From Pagrus major (Eukaryota > Chordata > Actinopteri > Spariformes > Sparidae): a stretch of DNA of 64,000 nt. A program made the position numbers and the translations under genes. The stretch spans positions 13,601,703 through 13,665,702 of the forward strand of contig NC_133224.1 in assembly GCF_040436345.1 (NCBI RefSeq), given 5' to 3'. The first letter of the stretch is position 1. The number at the start of each line of letters is the position of its first letter. The notes beneath the pieces were generated by a model that saw only the letters and a program-made list of their open reading frames with translations, was not told the origin of the DNA and did not search any database. Positions 38,801-50,739 of the stretch are shown here, in pieces.

Positions 38801-40396
38801 AGTCTCTGTCAGTCTGATGACCCCACTGTGGCCCTGACTGAATTTCCCCATCAGCTCTATTTTCTTTGTAGATGACGATGCGCCGTGGGGATTCCCACTC
38901 AGAGTGAAGATCTTGCTGGTGGGCGGTTGGATGCTTGCTGGTCTAATGCCCTTATAACCTCTGTTCTCTACATTCTTTGCTATTTCAAATGAGGCCGTAG
39001 AGTTTTGATGGGAAACAACACTTTTGTCCAGTCCCTGCGACATATTCATGTTGCCATATTTCAGGTCGACAAACGTGGACCACCTGTTTATCCCTATGCC
39101 ATGCTCTGAAGCAGATGACTCACTGGAGGTGCTGAAATTAATGGCATCAAAGTAAGGGTAAGCCAGGCTCTTGAAGGCTCTGGCTGTCAGGTTGCGCACC
39201 TCCTTGTCAGCGTCGTCCAGCTCGCTGACAGCGCTGGACGCGCCGCTGGAATACCCGGTGACCTCTTTTCCCCTCAATTTGCGGCCAAAGTGTAAGCGTC
39301 CGGGCGCGGCTATGAAACACTTCGCCCTGTCACACAACGTCTCTGCCTTCCCATCAACTCCCCTCAACACATAGCGGCTCATGTCTCCGGAGCGCCTGGC
39401 ATGATAAAGGATATTTCCCTGTTCTTGGATGTTGCCAGGGTCATTTATAGCTCGAGAAGTGGTTCTGATTGACAGGTGGATCTGTCCAGCACTGTTGCCA
39501 CTGCACTGCTGCTGCTGTGGCTTTGACAAACTCTCATCTGAGCTGGTGAACTTGGCCGCGTCGCACAGATCACTTTCAAGCAGAGTGCTGACTGCTGCTG
39601 CTGCTGCGCCCTGAGAGCGAGGCTGGCGGTCGTCCCCCCTCTCCCCCGCCGCTCCATCACCGTCAAAAGAAGCGTAATCGACAAAAGAGTACACCTGGTT
39701 GGCATCCTCAATGTCCCAGCTGGCGGAGGAGCCCTCCCCGAGGTCGTAGTCCCCCTCATGATCAGAAAGCTCCGAGAGCTGGATCTCGTGCGTGGTAATG
39801 TAATGGGACTCATCCTCCGTTACGCACGGGACGCAGTCTGCGGAAAGCACCAAAGTAACATCATCATCATCCTCATAATCATCCGACTCACTTCTCCCGC
39901 TCCAATAATTATCACCACAGTGTAAATCCTCATCTCCTGGTGTGTTTTCTTCTATTTTGGGCACGTCGCACTCGCCCCTGTCTCCTGATTTGAGGCAATC
40001 CTCTGACATGACTTTAAGACCAGGACGGTGTGATGATGAGACTGGATCAGTGGGACCATCCTCTGCATCTTCTGCACATTTCCCGACTCCAGAATCCTCT
40101 TTCCTCTGAGTACCATTCTTGGTTTTAATCGGTAGCTCGTGGTTTGGTTCCGTTACGCACAGAGCACCGGAGTCGCTGCTTTTAATAGGGGCAGACATTT
40201 GGTTTCTTTCACCCAAAAGACAGTCTTTCTCTGGCTTTGCCCCGCTTGTGTCCACGTCCACTGACTTCAAATCGACGTATTTGCGTTCGTCTTGCTTCTC
40301 CGGCTCATCCTCCTTTCCGTGCGCTAGTTTTTGGAGCAGACTTTTGATCCCCCGGAGAGTCGCCGGTGTCTCCACAGAGCTTTGCTCAGTCTTCAT
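35831..40396 (-). CDS. C4orf54: C4orf54-like large disordered protein (DUF4585 family)
   Basis: A single 1521-codon open frame on the minus strand, ATG to TGA, without introns. Most of the protein is low-complexity and polar. An acidic stretch (SDDYEDDDDVTLVLSADC) lies near residue 170. Ordered-looking islands follow, such as 'GVDGKAETLCDRAKCFIAAP' and 'VTGYSSGASSAVSELDDADK' around 345-390. Near 1340-1410 a tandem motif reads LLDPTTGNYYLVDTP then LFDPETGQYVDVP, followed by a Pro/Met/Tyr-rich tail. The DP-x-TG-x-Y motif is what I know from DUF4585 proteins, C4orf54 and PROB1. The length is closer to C4orf54 (about 1.8 kb codons in human) than to PROB1 (about 1.0), hence the choice, but orthology is not proven. 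Molecular function is unknown; C4orf54 is reported as muscle-enriched. The start has a G at -3, and many overlapping antisense ORFs are shadows of this frame. Confidence 0.8.
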   Translation of the reverse strand: MKTEQSSVETPATLRGIKSLLQKLAHGKEDEPEKQDERKYVDLKSVDVDTSGAKPEKDCLLGERNQMSAPIKSSDSGALCVTEPNHELPIKTKNGTQRKEDSGVGKCAEDAEDGPTDPVSSSHRPGLKVMSEDCLKSGDRGECDVPKIEENTPGDEDLHCGDNYWSGRSESDDYEDDDDVTLVLSADCVPCVTEDESHYITTHEIQLSELSDHEGDYDLGEGSSASWDIEDANQVYSFVDYASFDGDGAAGERGDDRQPRSQGAAAAAVSTLLESDLCDAAKFTSSDESLSKPQQQQCSGNSAGQIHLSIRTTSRAINDPGNIQEQGNILYHARRSGDMSRYVLRGVDGKAETLCDRAKCFIAAPGRLHFGRKLRGKEVTGYSSGASSAVSELDDADKEVRNLTARAFKSLAYPYFDAINFSTSSESSASEHGIGINRWSTFVDLKYGNMNMSQGLDKSVVSHQNSTASFEIAKNVENRGYKGIRPASIQPPTSKIFTLSGNPHGASSSTKKIELMGKFSQGHSGVIRLTETLNFRCNVKSGMSEAERRTNFAQNAAGSRSTDEVTNTLPSSQRRGASQPPTKTMEDTHKKAIFASSLLKNVISKKMQFEQERKMERGEISEPHQTPSPCFVHQESDSHRGKGSRELHRQGSRFSESSSDYTIMCVDELGDIVDSGSCDTKSDSRRQETAAPAPETNLEQANEAGIDAKKGALEASKSTLLRSQNSAFRCWKDEELEFQKDHKNDQTPQEKPPSVNVKEGERDQYSSCSGKLTKMSHLFVPSIQLLPSDGEVGQQLQNRNYSPCGDGGGIKLRSDNTLYIQDTRSVATSKSPEIKINLRSVRNNKTEPFGVSKLRAPNIGCNAASLIRADDFKCQALAAAFKGESSDKVPHFMVRDIRDNKGKLQTPIHQVRDVRKLVKSSYHFVSLDNNENKSSFASADSQAEQRKQMTYRNPNSVSPIVIKCQSVNTNSNGKLNELSDRELLDIDRSSPEGAKSALLQKAAGRAPIGTSDNSSEGDTGLKTESRIAPKRQEKITDIIEKKPESKMANQAALEKLQAAVKTMEQLYVFERNEWKRKNEPRRLTDSHVLSLISSAEHGGPEEEAARGSNVAKTPPAVAASPATDSLLRREDKLFQSPSSRDERLVTKPLQTTSATGSKNLFSLSSSFKASTTPKTPQPSAVTPTPFSNKCFVPKSPKLPASLKVSQPRVSGHEGDESKESERSMQELLSTLADNENYLTIPVKSHASGNKQASSADKSSVSTFTTQTHPTTPSGHLGSSSRGQDDHNQSPKRSSIVMGTHSPEIPSATIYHSMPFSMATNQPQMYCFSPAITPTPTMDPFQTTQRKMLLDPTTGNYYLVDTPVQPTTKRLFDPETGQYVDVPMQQPPMTPVPMPVSPLALSPGAYGHTYMIYPGFMPTPSMIPARTLVQSQMSMQSEMENVEKASVQQNEGMYMESPFYMATGKSPQATSGAQQQATASRPPQGFSSIKQPVVSITSQQGPRIIAPPSFDGTTMSFVVEHR

Positions 40397-43300
40397 AGCT
40401 GCACCGGCAGGTTTAGGTTTACATTGGGTGTCTGACAGAAAAGAAGCGGCAGAGATGGAGCCCCCCCAGGGTTCCTCAGTCTTCAGGCAGAGGTGGTGCT
40501 GCGCGCAAAGCTCCGGTCAGACAGACACTCGGATGACACTGAAACGCTCCAAGCATTCCAGCTCACCGCGAGATGAAGCCCAAAGCCGAGTATCTAAAAA
40601 GGACCAGAGACATTACTAACTACTGTCTGGGCCACATGGTTCTCAAGCTGGGGTCGAGGGACCAATGGGGGTCGTTGAGAGGAAAAATTAGATCATTAAT
40701 AAACATCAACTTTTACTAGTCCTACATCATTAGTAATGAGTTGCATACTGTACCATATTATAGGTGATATATTTTTATAACATTAATTAAATAATTACAC
40801 CCATTTTTTTAAATTTCTCATTATGACTTAAGTTGGCCTCAATCTTATTAGTGAACCCTGCTGGTCTAAAGTAATAAGGTACATTTACAGTACTTCAGTA
40901 CAATACTGAGGTTCTTGTACTTGATCATTTCCATTTTATGTTACTCTATACTTTGACTCAACTCCACTGCAGATTGAGTTTTAAATGATTTAATAATTTA
41001 ACAGATTTTTAAATGTTTATTTTCTACTTATCTTAGACAAGAACAGTTTTGGGACTTGATCATAAACAGAGACGGCTTTATAAGATTGAAGTTTCTGCAG
41101 TTACAGATAATGTAAAGTAGTTCATATATGATGACAAACACCAGTATTAAAGGAACGGTTAATCAACATTGCCTAAATATTCCTTTAATGCATAATGCAT
41201 GTGACTCAAGTTCATTCTGCATAATGACTACATTTACTTTTGCTGTGACTACTGTGCATTCACTGAAACTTTTTACTTACTGTTTTCACTGAAGCAAATG
41301 ATCAGAATACTTCTCTCTCCACGGCTGGTAAATAATGTAGAGCATTAAACACTGTTACATTCACATTTAATGTCCATGTAACCGTGTACCTATGAAAGCT
41401 TTATCAGATTGGCTTCCTTGTCACCAAAACACATGATATCTGGTCTACGGAAGGGGCGCACAAGAGTCCACAAGAAGCCCAGTGACAGCCTTATTTCTGC
41501 CTGACCAACAGATAACATGCTCGTGCAGACAGATGGCTCACTGGCTGTTTTTAAAAATACCAGTCAAGCTCAAATATAGGCACCGTGATAAAATGTGAAA
41601 ACTGCAGCTGCGTTAGACAGGAGGGAATGTATGCAGGCTGTTGTGACACCTAGGATGAAGGCTGTGTGACAGATAAACACCCAAGTGACAACAACTCAGC
41701 AACAACACACCCCACGAGGAGTCAGCCGCTGTGCACGCCTGACTGCTGAAGCTCTCAGGGGGGTTGGTCTGTGTCAGTGGGGCCAGTCTTGGGTTCAGGG
41801 ACCACAAGGGGCCTCGGAAGATGCCAAATAAAGGAAGTAGGTCACACTTTATTTTCCATCATCTTCCTCCTGGAATAATTGATTGGTCAGATGACAATGA
41901 ACATGGGGGAGCTACATACTTATGAGTCCTTCAAGGCCAACTCCTGTGACCTCACAGTATCCTACAGCTGTACTCCTCTACTGCAAAGGCAGGATTCCAA
42001 ATCTGTGCAGCAGAAGTTAAGATATAATCTCTTTTCTAGTTGCTACGGGTCTTCCAAACCCCACACTACCAGTTTGTCAGCTTTCTAATAAAATAACTGT
42101 TGTCCTCAAGCCCAAGGGAACTGATGTCTCCTTCAACAAATGGAAGAAAAAGGATGGGGACGGAGGAGGAGGTGACTTGCTCGAGGACTGTTCTGTATCC
42201 TTTTCTCCTCTTGGTTCAACCACTTTATTGGAGCTTACCTCAGCCTAACGTGGTTACTTTTGGAGTGGAACTTTAAACATCTGTGGCTTTGGCCAAGCAG
42301 GCCCACAGTCCATGTGAAACTGATGAGGTTAAAAAGCACATGACATCCAGGTGACTCTTCAGCACCACGGACAGCTCAACTTTATCAGTTCTGTCACTGC
42401 AAGATAAAACACAGTAGACAATTCAACAGCCCTGCACACCCACACACTGTTTCCAGTTGGTTTGGCTGATGAGATCTCAGTCAGGTGGAGATTGGAGATT
42501 ATAAACCAGCTCCTCTGGTTTATAAGAATGAAAAAGTTTCAAGTTGTCCAGCTGTGGCAGTTGAAGTAAAACAGTGAGATGTTAATAAAGACAGCCTGTA
42601 CACACCCATTGCTGACAGTCACAAGGAAACAGGGCTTTAAAGGAAATATATTGTGGTTTCAAACACACCAGCAGAGCTGACGCAGGAACACTGTGGGCAG
42701 ACCTGCTCAGGTCTGTGACAGCTGACCAATCAGAGCACTGAGTTCCGACAGATAAAAGTAAAAAATAAAAAATAAAGGTGTGAACCTGAAAATTTTACTA
42801 GACGACGTGTTTTTATGTGTATTTTTAAAAAATGTTATTTGATTAATAATTTCCATAACATAACAAACAAAAGAGCAACAGACAAGACAAACAAATATAA
42901 AGCAAAAAGCATCAGACCCTCAGCAACAAAACAGTCCAACAACATCCTGTTAATCACAGCTGCATGTGGATTAATGCTCCTATCAGTTCCTGTACATCGA
43001 ATGTGCATTTGGAAAGGATCTACTCATGGTCAGTATAAACAGGAGGAATGATTACAGCAAATAAAAACGTGTCAGTGTTCATGTAGGCTCCTGTTGTTTT
43101 CAGATAGATTTGAAAAAATGTGAACCCATCTTTTAACTGCAGACTGACATGAGGACCATCATTACAGAGACACAGACAAAGATAAGGATAAGAGACAGCT
43201 GAGATAAAGTCTGTGAACATGACATCAGCTGGACACTCACTTTCTATGACAGTTACAGTTACATAGATGACAGATGTTTCTGGTTGTAATTTCATCTGGA

Positions 43301-44394
43301 ACCTTTAGCAGGGTGTTGTGCATGCTCTGTGGATGACTTTAGAATATTTATTTATGAATAAGAGTTTGAGTGTTATACAGAGATTTGACCATAAATTAGT
43401 CCAATCAGGTTCTTCATTCAAATGTTGTAGCTTCTTGTTTCTTAATGATACAACTGTATGAGGCTTTTTAACGTTTTCAATAGAAGATGTGCTGTCTCTT
43501 CTGAGAAAATGGAAACTCTAACCTCTGAAACATACTACAAGGAACCTTTAACTGATTATGACACAGTCTTAATTCAGTACTGATGCCTCTTTATGACCTA
43601 CATAAGCAAACAAGACCATCAGTGAGAAGACTGTGTATTTCTGTATGGTTATGATTGTTTTGCTGTATGCCTGTCACTGGGTTGGATTCTGTCTTATCCA
43701 GGGTGGAGTCCTAAAATTAAAACTTTTTTTTTCATGGTGGAGTTGTGATGATGACCCGGGGAGTCTCAGTGTCTGAGGAGCTGCTCTGTAGTCTGGTGGT
43801 ACGGCACTAAAACAAAGTTCACATTGTTTCACCATCATCGTATTACAGTAATTGATATGAAATAGCAACAAAAAGATACGTTATCTCATCACCATGCATC
43901 CCACGAACAGCTGTGTTTCAAAAAGAAAAACAGTATTCTGACAATATTCAAGCATCTTAGCACCAGGGTTAATGGGAGACATAGATATTTAAATGACTAG
44001 AACCACCACTGTAGCTGAGCGTCGGGGAGTCCAGTCTAATTGGAATGAATAACTTGGCATGCAGATGGTTGGCTGGTAGAGACCCTGAACTCACCACCAG
44101 GCTATGAAGGGGGTTGTGATGTCTGCTGTTGGTAGGCAACAAAACCTCCCCATCCCCATCCCCCCACCCCCACCCAGCAGTGTAATACAGTAGATGCTGG
44201 GTGGGAAACCAGAGATGACCCTGAGACTAAGTGGGAGAAACTTGGCTCTACAAGTAATACAAGTATCCAACTATCCAACCTATATACTACACTCATATGA
44301 GCTGATGTTGGAGAAAATATATCATCTGTGGTCATATAATGCAGGTGTTGTGTGCTTTAGCTTTTTCTGAACACATTTTAGTTTCAAGCGAGAG
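40397..44394. other. Upstream region of the C4orf54-like gene and intergenic DNA
   Basis: The first 200 bases should hold the 5' UTR and promoter. An A/T-rich TCTAAAAAGGA near 40590 resembles a degenerate CArG/MEF2-type element but is too weak to call. 'ttctcaagctggggtcgagg' near 40642 looks like a transposon-type end. From 41300 to 44394 I see no supported gene; short ORFs lack coding character. Confidence 0.35.
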
Positions 44395-44922
44395 TTGAGC
44401 TCAGAGGACTTGTTACAATCCCTTAGAATAATCAGCAGTACCTGGCGTCTTGAATGGGGGAGGGGTAGTCACGTCATCGGGTCCATGACACCTCCAGCGG
44501 GCTCAATGGCGTCACCTGGCACCCCAGGTTTTCCCCCCTCCACTTTTACCCCTCTTGCTGGACCTCCTGCAGCCCAGTTGGAGTCCTTTCTCTTCCCCCA
44601 AAGCCAGTTGGTGCTTCGCTCAGCAGCCTCTGATAGCGACTTGATGGCTTATCGGAAGGCTTGTCCTCAAACCCCCATTTTCTTCAGGAGCCTGGTTATT
44701 GACGTGGCTACAAACCCTCTACAGCCATACTCTACAGGGAGCACCGTGTTGTTCTCCCTCGACTGCTATGCCTGCGTTCTTCAGGCTTTTACAATCGTAC
44801 GCTTCACCAACTGCAGCCTCCCACAGTACCGTGAGCTCCACGATGTACAGAGACTTCTGAGATTAGGTGTAACGATCTCCAGTGGAGACTCTGACATACC
44901 CTCCGCCTCAGCAACCATCTGA
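44395..44922 (+). other. 175-codon ORF, probably transposon-derived fragment
   Basis: Open frame with a Pro-rich first half and a second half containing VIDVATNPLQPYSTGSTVLF. The nucleotide text around 'gtggctacaaaccctctaca' is one I recall as recurring in fish genomes, which suggests a repeat. No domain is recognised, and the initiating ATG has no special context. Likely not a host gene. Confidence 0.25.
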
Positions 44923-44989
44923 GAAATTACAGAGGGTGAGGCTAACACTCCTAACATTAGGCATGCCAACTGCTGCTGACTTGTTCATA

Positions 44990-46790
44990 CAAGGTACCAT
45001 AGGGTGCCCTTCACATTATTGTAGGCCCAGTTTAATGTAGTGGTCCCTCCCCCATCTCTCTTTCAACTAAAGTGTTCTCTATGTTGACGACCCCTGGTCT
45101 AGACTTTTCAAGAAGAGGCCCCATGCCAAAAGGGATGCTCAGTTTATTTGGCCCTACATATATGTGAGCAAATATTCACTCTTTCGACACTGAACAAGAG
45201 CAGGCTGAGGCCAAGATGGCTGACAGTCACCTTCCTGATGTGCTTCCAAACTCTTCAACTCCAAGACTTATACCTGACCTGACAGCCATTCGTCCAGTGG
45301 CTCCCAATGGGTGACACGCCATCTTTTTGAAGGATACTTTGAAGCATAACTACCACACAGCAAACCTGGGGCCAGGAATAATGTAATGAATGGTGAGGGG
45401 GGTACAGAGGGGGGTTTAATAGGGGTCTGGAGCTGCTCATTTTGCCCTTAGGCTTCCAAGCAGGTAAATCTGGGCCTGCCACACAATATACATGATATTA
45501 TGCAATAATAATGCATGTACAAAAAAATCATCCCAACAAAATTCAAATTGCATGTTAACATTTGCAGTAAACACAAACTTACAGTTTCCAGTGTAGTCCA
45601 CATGACATTGGTTAGAAATGAGATGATTAGAAAACAAAAATAGAATCATAAATGGGACACTCAGCTGCCCTGTTTGTGTAGCTCAATCCCATTTAAATGT
45701 CAGAGTCTTTCAGAGTGATTCATTTCTAAGACGAAGAAGTTTTTAGGCCTGGTGAAATTACAACTGTCTGCTGGCCCACAAAAAAACTTCAGTTGTTGCT
45801 CCTAACGTGGACTGGAGCTGAAATACTGTAAACCCAGTCACACAAACAGGATATATTTAGAGTACTATTTTGGAGAGACAGCCTGGTGACTGCAGGTCTT
45901 GAGGAGATACAGTTACTTCTGGAGTCCACATTAAAACAGCAGGCAGTCAATCATGTTGGGCCATTAGTCGAAAAGGACTACGACGAAAACTTAATTAATG
46001 AGCCGAGTGCACTAATAAATACAGTCCACTGTATGTCTCCTTGACAGCAAACATAAATATATATGCATTTATGTATATATATGTATACATATATGTAAAA
46101 TAGAGTTTTGGGTTCTGTGAAGTCATAAAAGAACTTGTAAAAGCTATCTGTGTCTCACAGCACAGCCGGATGTCTTCTTTAGCAGCTAATAGAGTCAGCA
46201 TGAGTCCTGCATGAGTCAGGATTAAAGGGCCGCTCCGCTGATTTTACACATGAGGATCAGTTTACTAATCACAAGGAATACTACTCACTCCTGTAGAAAT
46301 AGTTGAGTCATGTCCAGTGCTGGGGAGTAGTTAGTGACATTTAACAACGTAATGTAATTAATTTGTAAAATGAATGAAAGGGCAATCAGCTAAAGTTACT
46401 GAGAAAAATTATGTAATATTGTACATAGATTATTTTCAGTATAAAGCTTACATGAAGAAAATTCTTTCATATCTGTAAACTCAGTTTGAGTTTAAAATGA
46501 TCCCAGTCAGGATCCAGTTTGCCTTCTGCAGGAAAGGAAATCCACATGTTGATGTCCCGGACAGAAAAGGCATGATTATGATGATTATGTTAAGTCTTTT
46601 GTTTATAAACTGAGAAGAAGTTGACCAAGAAGAGAGCCCTTTAGTCTTTAATATAGAAGATTTCTCCGTATTTCTGATAACACATTGCTCACAGTTGGAG
46701 AGATAATATTTAAACCACTGCAAAGTTTTATCAGAGAAATGAAATTTCCAAAGAATATCATGATTTCATGAGCAATAAAATAAATAAATA
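44990..46790. other. Intergenic stretch without recognised features
   Basis: AT-rich, with only short ORFs. A (TA/CATA)-rich patch lies near 46058-46098. No coding exon or RNA gene is seen. Confidence 0.35.
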
Positions 46791-46794
46791 ACCA

Positions 46795-47110
46795 ATAAAA
46801 CATACAATATGTAACTTCTGCTGCTAGAGGGCTCTCCACAAAACAAAACAAATAATGTTTGTAGAGTGTCGTGTGGAGCAGCGGGCAAGAGCTGCTGCTC
46901 AGCTGTTTAGAGCCGGCTATAGAGTCTGGATCGGAGCCAGACCTTCTGGAGGAATAAACACATCAGTTTCTGCTCTGATCTGGAGCCGTTTACCAACGGG
47001 AGGAGAGCTCAGTGATTACTTTTTAACTTTTGGGATTAAAAAGTGGATTTATCTTCACTCCTGTTTATCAGCCTGACTGCAGCAGTGATCAGTGGAGGTG
47101 ACCTCCATTG
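46795..47110. repeat. MITE-like interspersed element
   Basis: Starts 'aaaacatacaatatgtaact', continues with GC-richer sequence (GGAGCAGCGGGCAAGAGCTG), and resembles the 33955 fragment. It contains short ORFs only. Confidence 0.4.
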
Positions 47111-47339
47111 TTGGGTGTTTATGTTCTGTAATGTTGACTGCTGACTGGAGCTGGAGGGGAAATGTACTTTACTTCATGAACGTAACGTTACAGAGAGGAG
47201 AGGGGGGAAAGAAAAGAGACTACTGAATTCACAGAGAGTTTACCTGAATTTAACCACACAGACACACACACCTTCAGTGTGTGCTGTTACTCACTAACGT
47301 TAGCTCGGGGCTAGTGTACAGTAAAGTAAACTGCTGATT

Positions 47340-49700
47340 TATAAGGGAGGACGGGGTAAGACTCAGACTATGGAACTTTAAAATCCAACAGGTGACATCA
47401 TTAGCAACTTTTAAATCTTCTCTTAAAACCTTTTTTTTATAGGAAGGCATACGGCTTCTTAATAAGTTTTGGATATTATCATTTTACTCTAACTAGTCCT
47501 TGGTTTACCCCATGATCTTTCATAATTCTCTGTTGTTTTTTTCTTGATTTGTGTTGTTCTTTATCTGCTCTAACTTTGTTTAGAAAAGTGCTGTATAAAT
47601 GAAGTTGTTATTATAAGATTCAGCCACTTTTTACATTTGATTATTTTACTACAAAATAAAAGTATATTTGTTTCAAATAATAGTTACTATATATACCTCT
47701 GGTTGTTGTGCACCAATGGAATAAAAAAACAACAAGACAACTTATGAAACTCTGATGGTTTCAGAACAATGACCAATAAAAAAAAAGTAGTCCTATAGCA
47801 CAACTTGCCCCAAGGTGGGGCTAAAATGAGCCTGGGTTGAGGTAAATTGAGGCCTCCAAGGGTTGACAGCCATCGTTAAATACTGAATACATAAATGACA
47901 CAAAGTCAAACAATTTTGAGACAATTTTGAACTTTATTAATGCCATCAACTTAACAACGTCAAAAACTCAAACCATATGTTTAAACATGCTAAATGAACA
48001 TAGCAGTAGTAAGTAACCTGCTGAGCTTCTGTGTTCATAAATGAATTGAGTTGTTTCATCATCTCATTGTGTCATAAACAAACTGTGGATCTTGGCCTTG
48101 TTTTACCTTCACCAATTAGATTCTTTCTGCCTTAAACACTCCAACTTGCTATCACAGACCAAAAAATGGACTCCACAGCAGTGGCAGAAAGGTCATGACT
48201 AACAGTATGAACTCTGTCGTGGGGTTCTTGAGTGCAGCGCAGCACCTGATACAGAAAATGAGCTGTAATTTCAGAGAGGATATGATAGTGTGAACAACTA
48301 TCTGAGTTCAGAGACCTTAGAACCACACTAATCTGTTTTCCATCTGTCACTGGCCTTTCATCAGCACAGCGAGGGGGCAGCAGAGATATTAAAAGATTAG
48401 ACATGTTCATATCCATCATGTGCTCTTGAATCTAAACTTCACTCTAAACTGCCAAGAAGTCTAATTATGTGTCCACCTGTGGTGGACTAGAAGCCTGTGC
48501 ATGTGTTACTCCCTACCTCTCTGAATACAGGCTGGAATTACCTGCAGTCCCCCGCTGACCTGAGAAGAAATACAAGATTTCATTGTCTTGAAGCCCCACT
48601 TAATATAATTAGGGAATCCAAATCATAGAGCTCATGTCAGTTTTTACATGTAATATTATTTTTTACTAGCCCCTGAAACAATAACAAGGAGCTCTGTGTT
48701 GTGCTGGAAGTTAGTTCATGTTAGCAGACTCCATTTCTAAACTAATGTTAGCTGCTGTTGCTCTCTGTTAGCGGAGCAGAGAGAGGCACTGAGAACGTGC
48801 ATAATGTCACATCCTTTAGACTGTTGCAGGACATCTGACCTGAATCAATTGTTACATAGAGCCCCTTTAAAGGACCTTATGGCCAACACACAAACAGGAA
48901 TGTAAAAATGACAGTTTGTGGTTTCAGGGGGAGGTAAATGCTGGAATACTTGTTGGTGAACCACAGTCAGGTGCAGCTTTCTGGAGTTATCACAGTGAGG
49001 TTGTCAGGTTTGGGACCATCTGGCTGAACAGACACCAGGAATTTAACTGTTATTCAGTAGTTCAAGTAAATAATCCCCTCTAAAACCACAGCTTATCTTT
49101 TTTACTCATTATGTTTGTTTTTAAAGAAATGTAAGAAAAGCACAATGTTTCAGAATTGAGAGAAACAGACACTTTTATTTTATTATCTAATATAATCCAA
49201 AGTGAAGTGTCAGATAAGAGATAAGTTGTCATTGCAGAAATGTTATATCTCTCCTCTCTGACCTTTGACCCTGGTAGCTTTTTCTGCCCCTCACACAGAG
49301 GGACAACGTAGTTGTGTGTTAGTTGTGTTCTGCATGTTTGTAAAGCAGGCTGAGTTCAACTGATGTATGAAGCTTTCTTTGTATTTTCTGCTGCAGTGAC
49401 ACATTCAGACAAGAAAAAGAAGAAAGTTGGAAGAAAGGCTGGAGCAACAGTTTAAAAACTCCTCACTGAGTTTTATGAGCTTCAATAAAATCATGCTGTA
49501 TTCAAACTGAACTGCTTCTGTGCTGTTTGTGTCTTGTTCAGTCTGAATCTTTATGTTGAATGTGAAATCTGCAGGGGGAGTTCATTATTTCCACCACTAG
49601 AGAGCAGTGCATACTATTTTATTGAGAGCAGCATCTGCAGTGGTGGAATGTAACCAGTGTTTTTTGTTTTTTTTTTCTTTTCTAACATCTGTTTATTGGT
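47340..49700. other. Intergenic stretch without recognised gene
   Basis: A 95-codon minus-strand ORF at 48132-48419 looks somewhat protein-like but matches no family I know and has no splice context. The rest is AT-rich and non-coding in appearance. Confidence 0.35.
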
Positions 49701-49727
49701 GTTCTTGGAAACAACAGGACAACCATA

Positions 49728-49856
49728 CTTACATACATACATACATACTTACATACATACTTACATACATACATACATACATACATACTTACATACATAC
49801 ATACATACATACTTACATACATACATACTTACATACATACATACATACTTACATAC

Positions 49857-49887
<31 letters not shown>

Positions 49888-49900
49888 CTTACATACATAC

Positions 49901-49931
<31 letters not shown>

Positions 49932-49988
49932 CATACATACTTACATACATACTTACATACATACATACATACATACTTACATACATAC

Positions 49989-50019
<31 letters not shown>

Positions 50020-50036
50020 CATACTTACATACATAC

Positions 50037-50067
<31 letters not shown>

Positions 50068-50068
50068 C

Positions 50069-50099
<31 letters not shown>

Positions 50100-50515
50100 C
50101 TTACATACATACATACATACATACATACTTACATACATACATACATACATACATACTTACATACATACTTACATACATACATATATACATACATACATAC
50201 ATACATACATACTTACATACTTACATACTTACATACATACATATATATACATACATACATACATACTTACATACTTACATACTTACATACATACATATAT
50301 ACATACATACATATACATACATACATATATACATACATACATACATACATACATATACATACATACATACATACTTACATACTTACATACTTACATACAT
50401 ACATATATACATACATACATATACATACATACATATATACATACATACATACATACATACATATACATACATACATACATACTTACATACTTACATACTT
50501 ACATACATACATATA

Positions 50516-50547
<32 letters not shown>

Positions 50548-50659
50548 CATACATACATACATACTTACATACTTACATACTTACATACATACATATATAC
50601 ATACATACATACATACATACATATACATACATACATACATACATACATACATACATACA

Positions 50660-50695
<36 letters not shown>

Positions 50696-50739
50696 TATAC
50701 ATACATACATACATACATACATACATACTTACATACAAA
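49728..50739. repeat. Roughly 1-kb tetranucleotide array (ATAC)n with TTAC and ATATAC variants
   Basis: Almost pure TACA/TACT tetranucleotides. ATACTTAC variants occur throughout, and ATATATAC and ATATACAT variants are concentrated in the right half (50180-50700), where blocks recur at higher order. The long His/Tyr/Ile ORFs on the plus strand and Met/Tyr/Val/Cys ORFs on the minus strand are products of the repeat. Confidence 0.98.

Noticed and set aside
35837-40619. Many plus-strand ORFs of 60-166 codons opposite the C4orf54-like gene
   Set aside because: Shadows of the GC-richer minus-strand coding frame; none has independent features.
43674-43871. 65-codon minus-strand ORF with text that seemed familiar from fish sequences
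   Set aside because: Probably part of an interspersed repeat; no domain and no conserved context to support a gene.
48132-48419. 95-codon minus-strand ORF with protein-like composition
   Set aside because: No recognised domain, no splice sites that would connect it to anything, and no second copy in the window. It could be a transposase relic, but I cannot support it.
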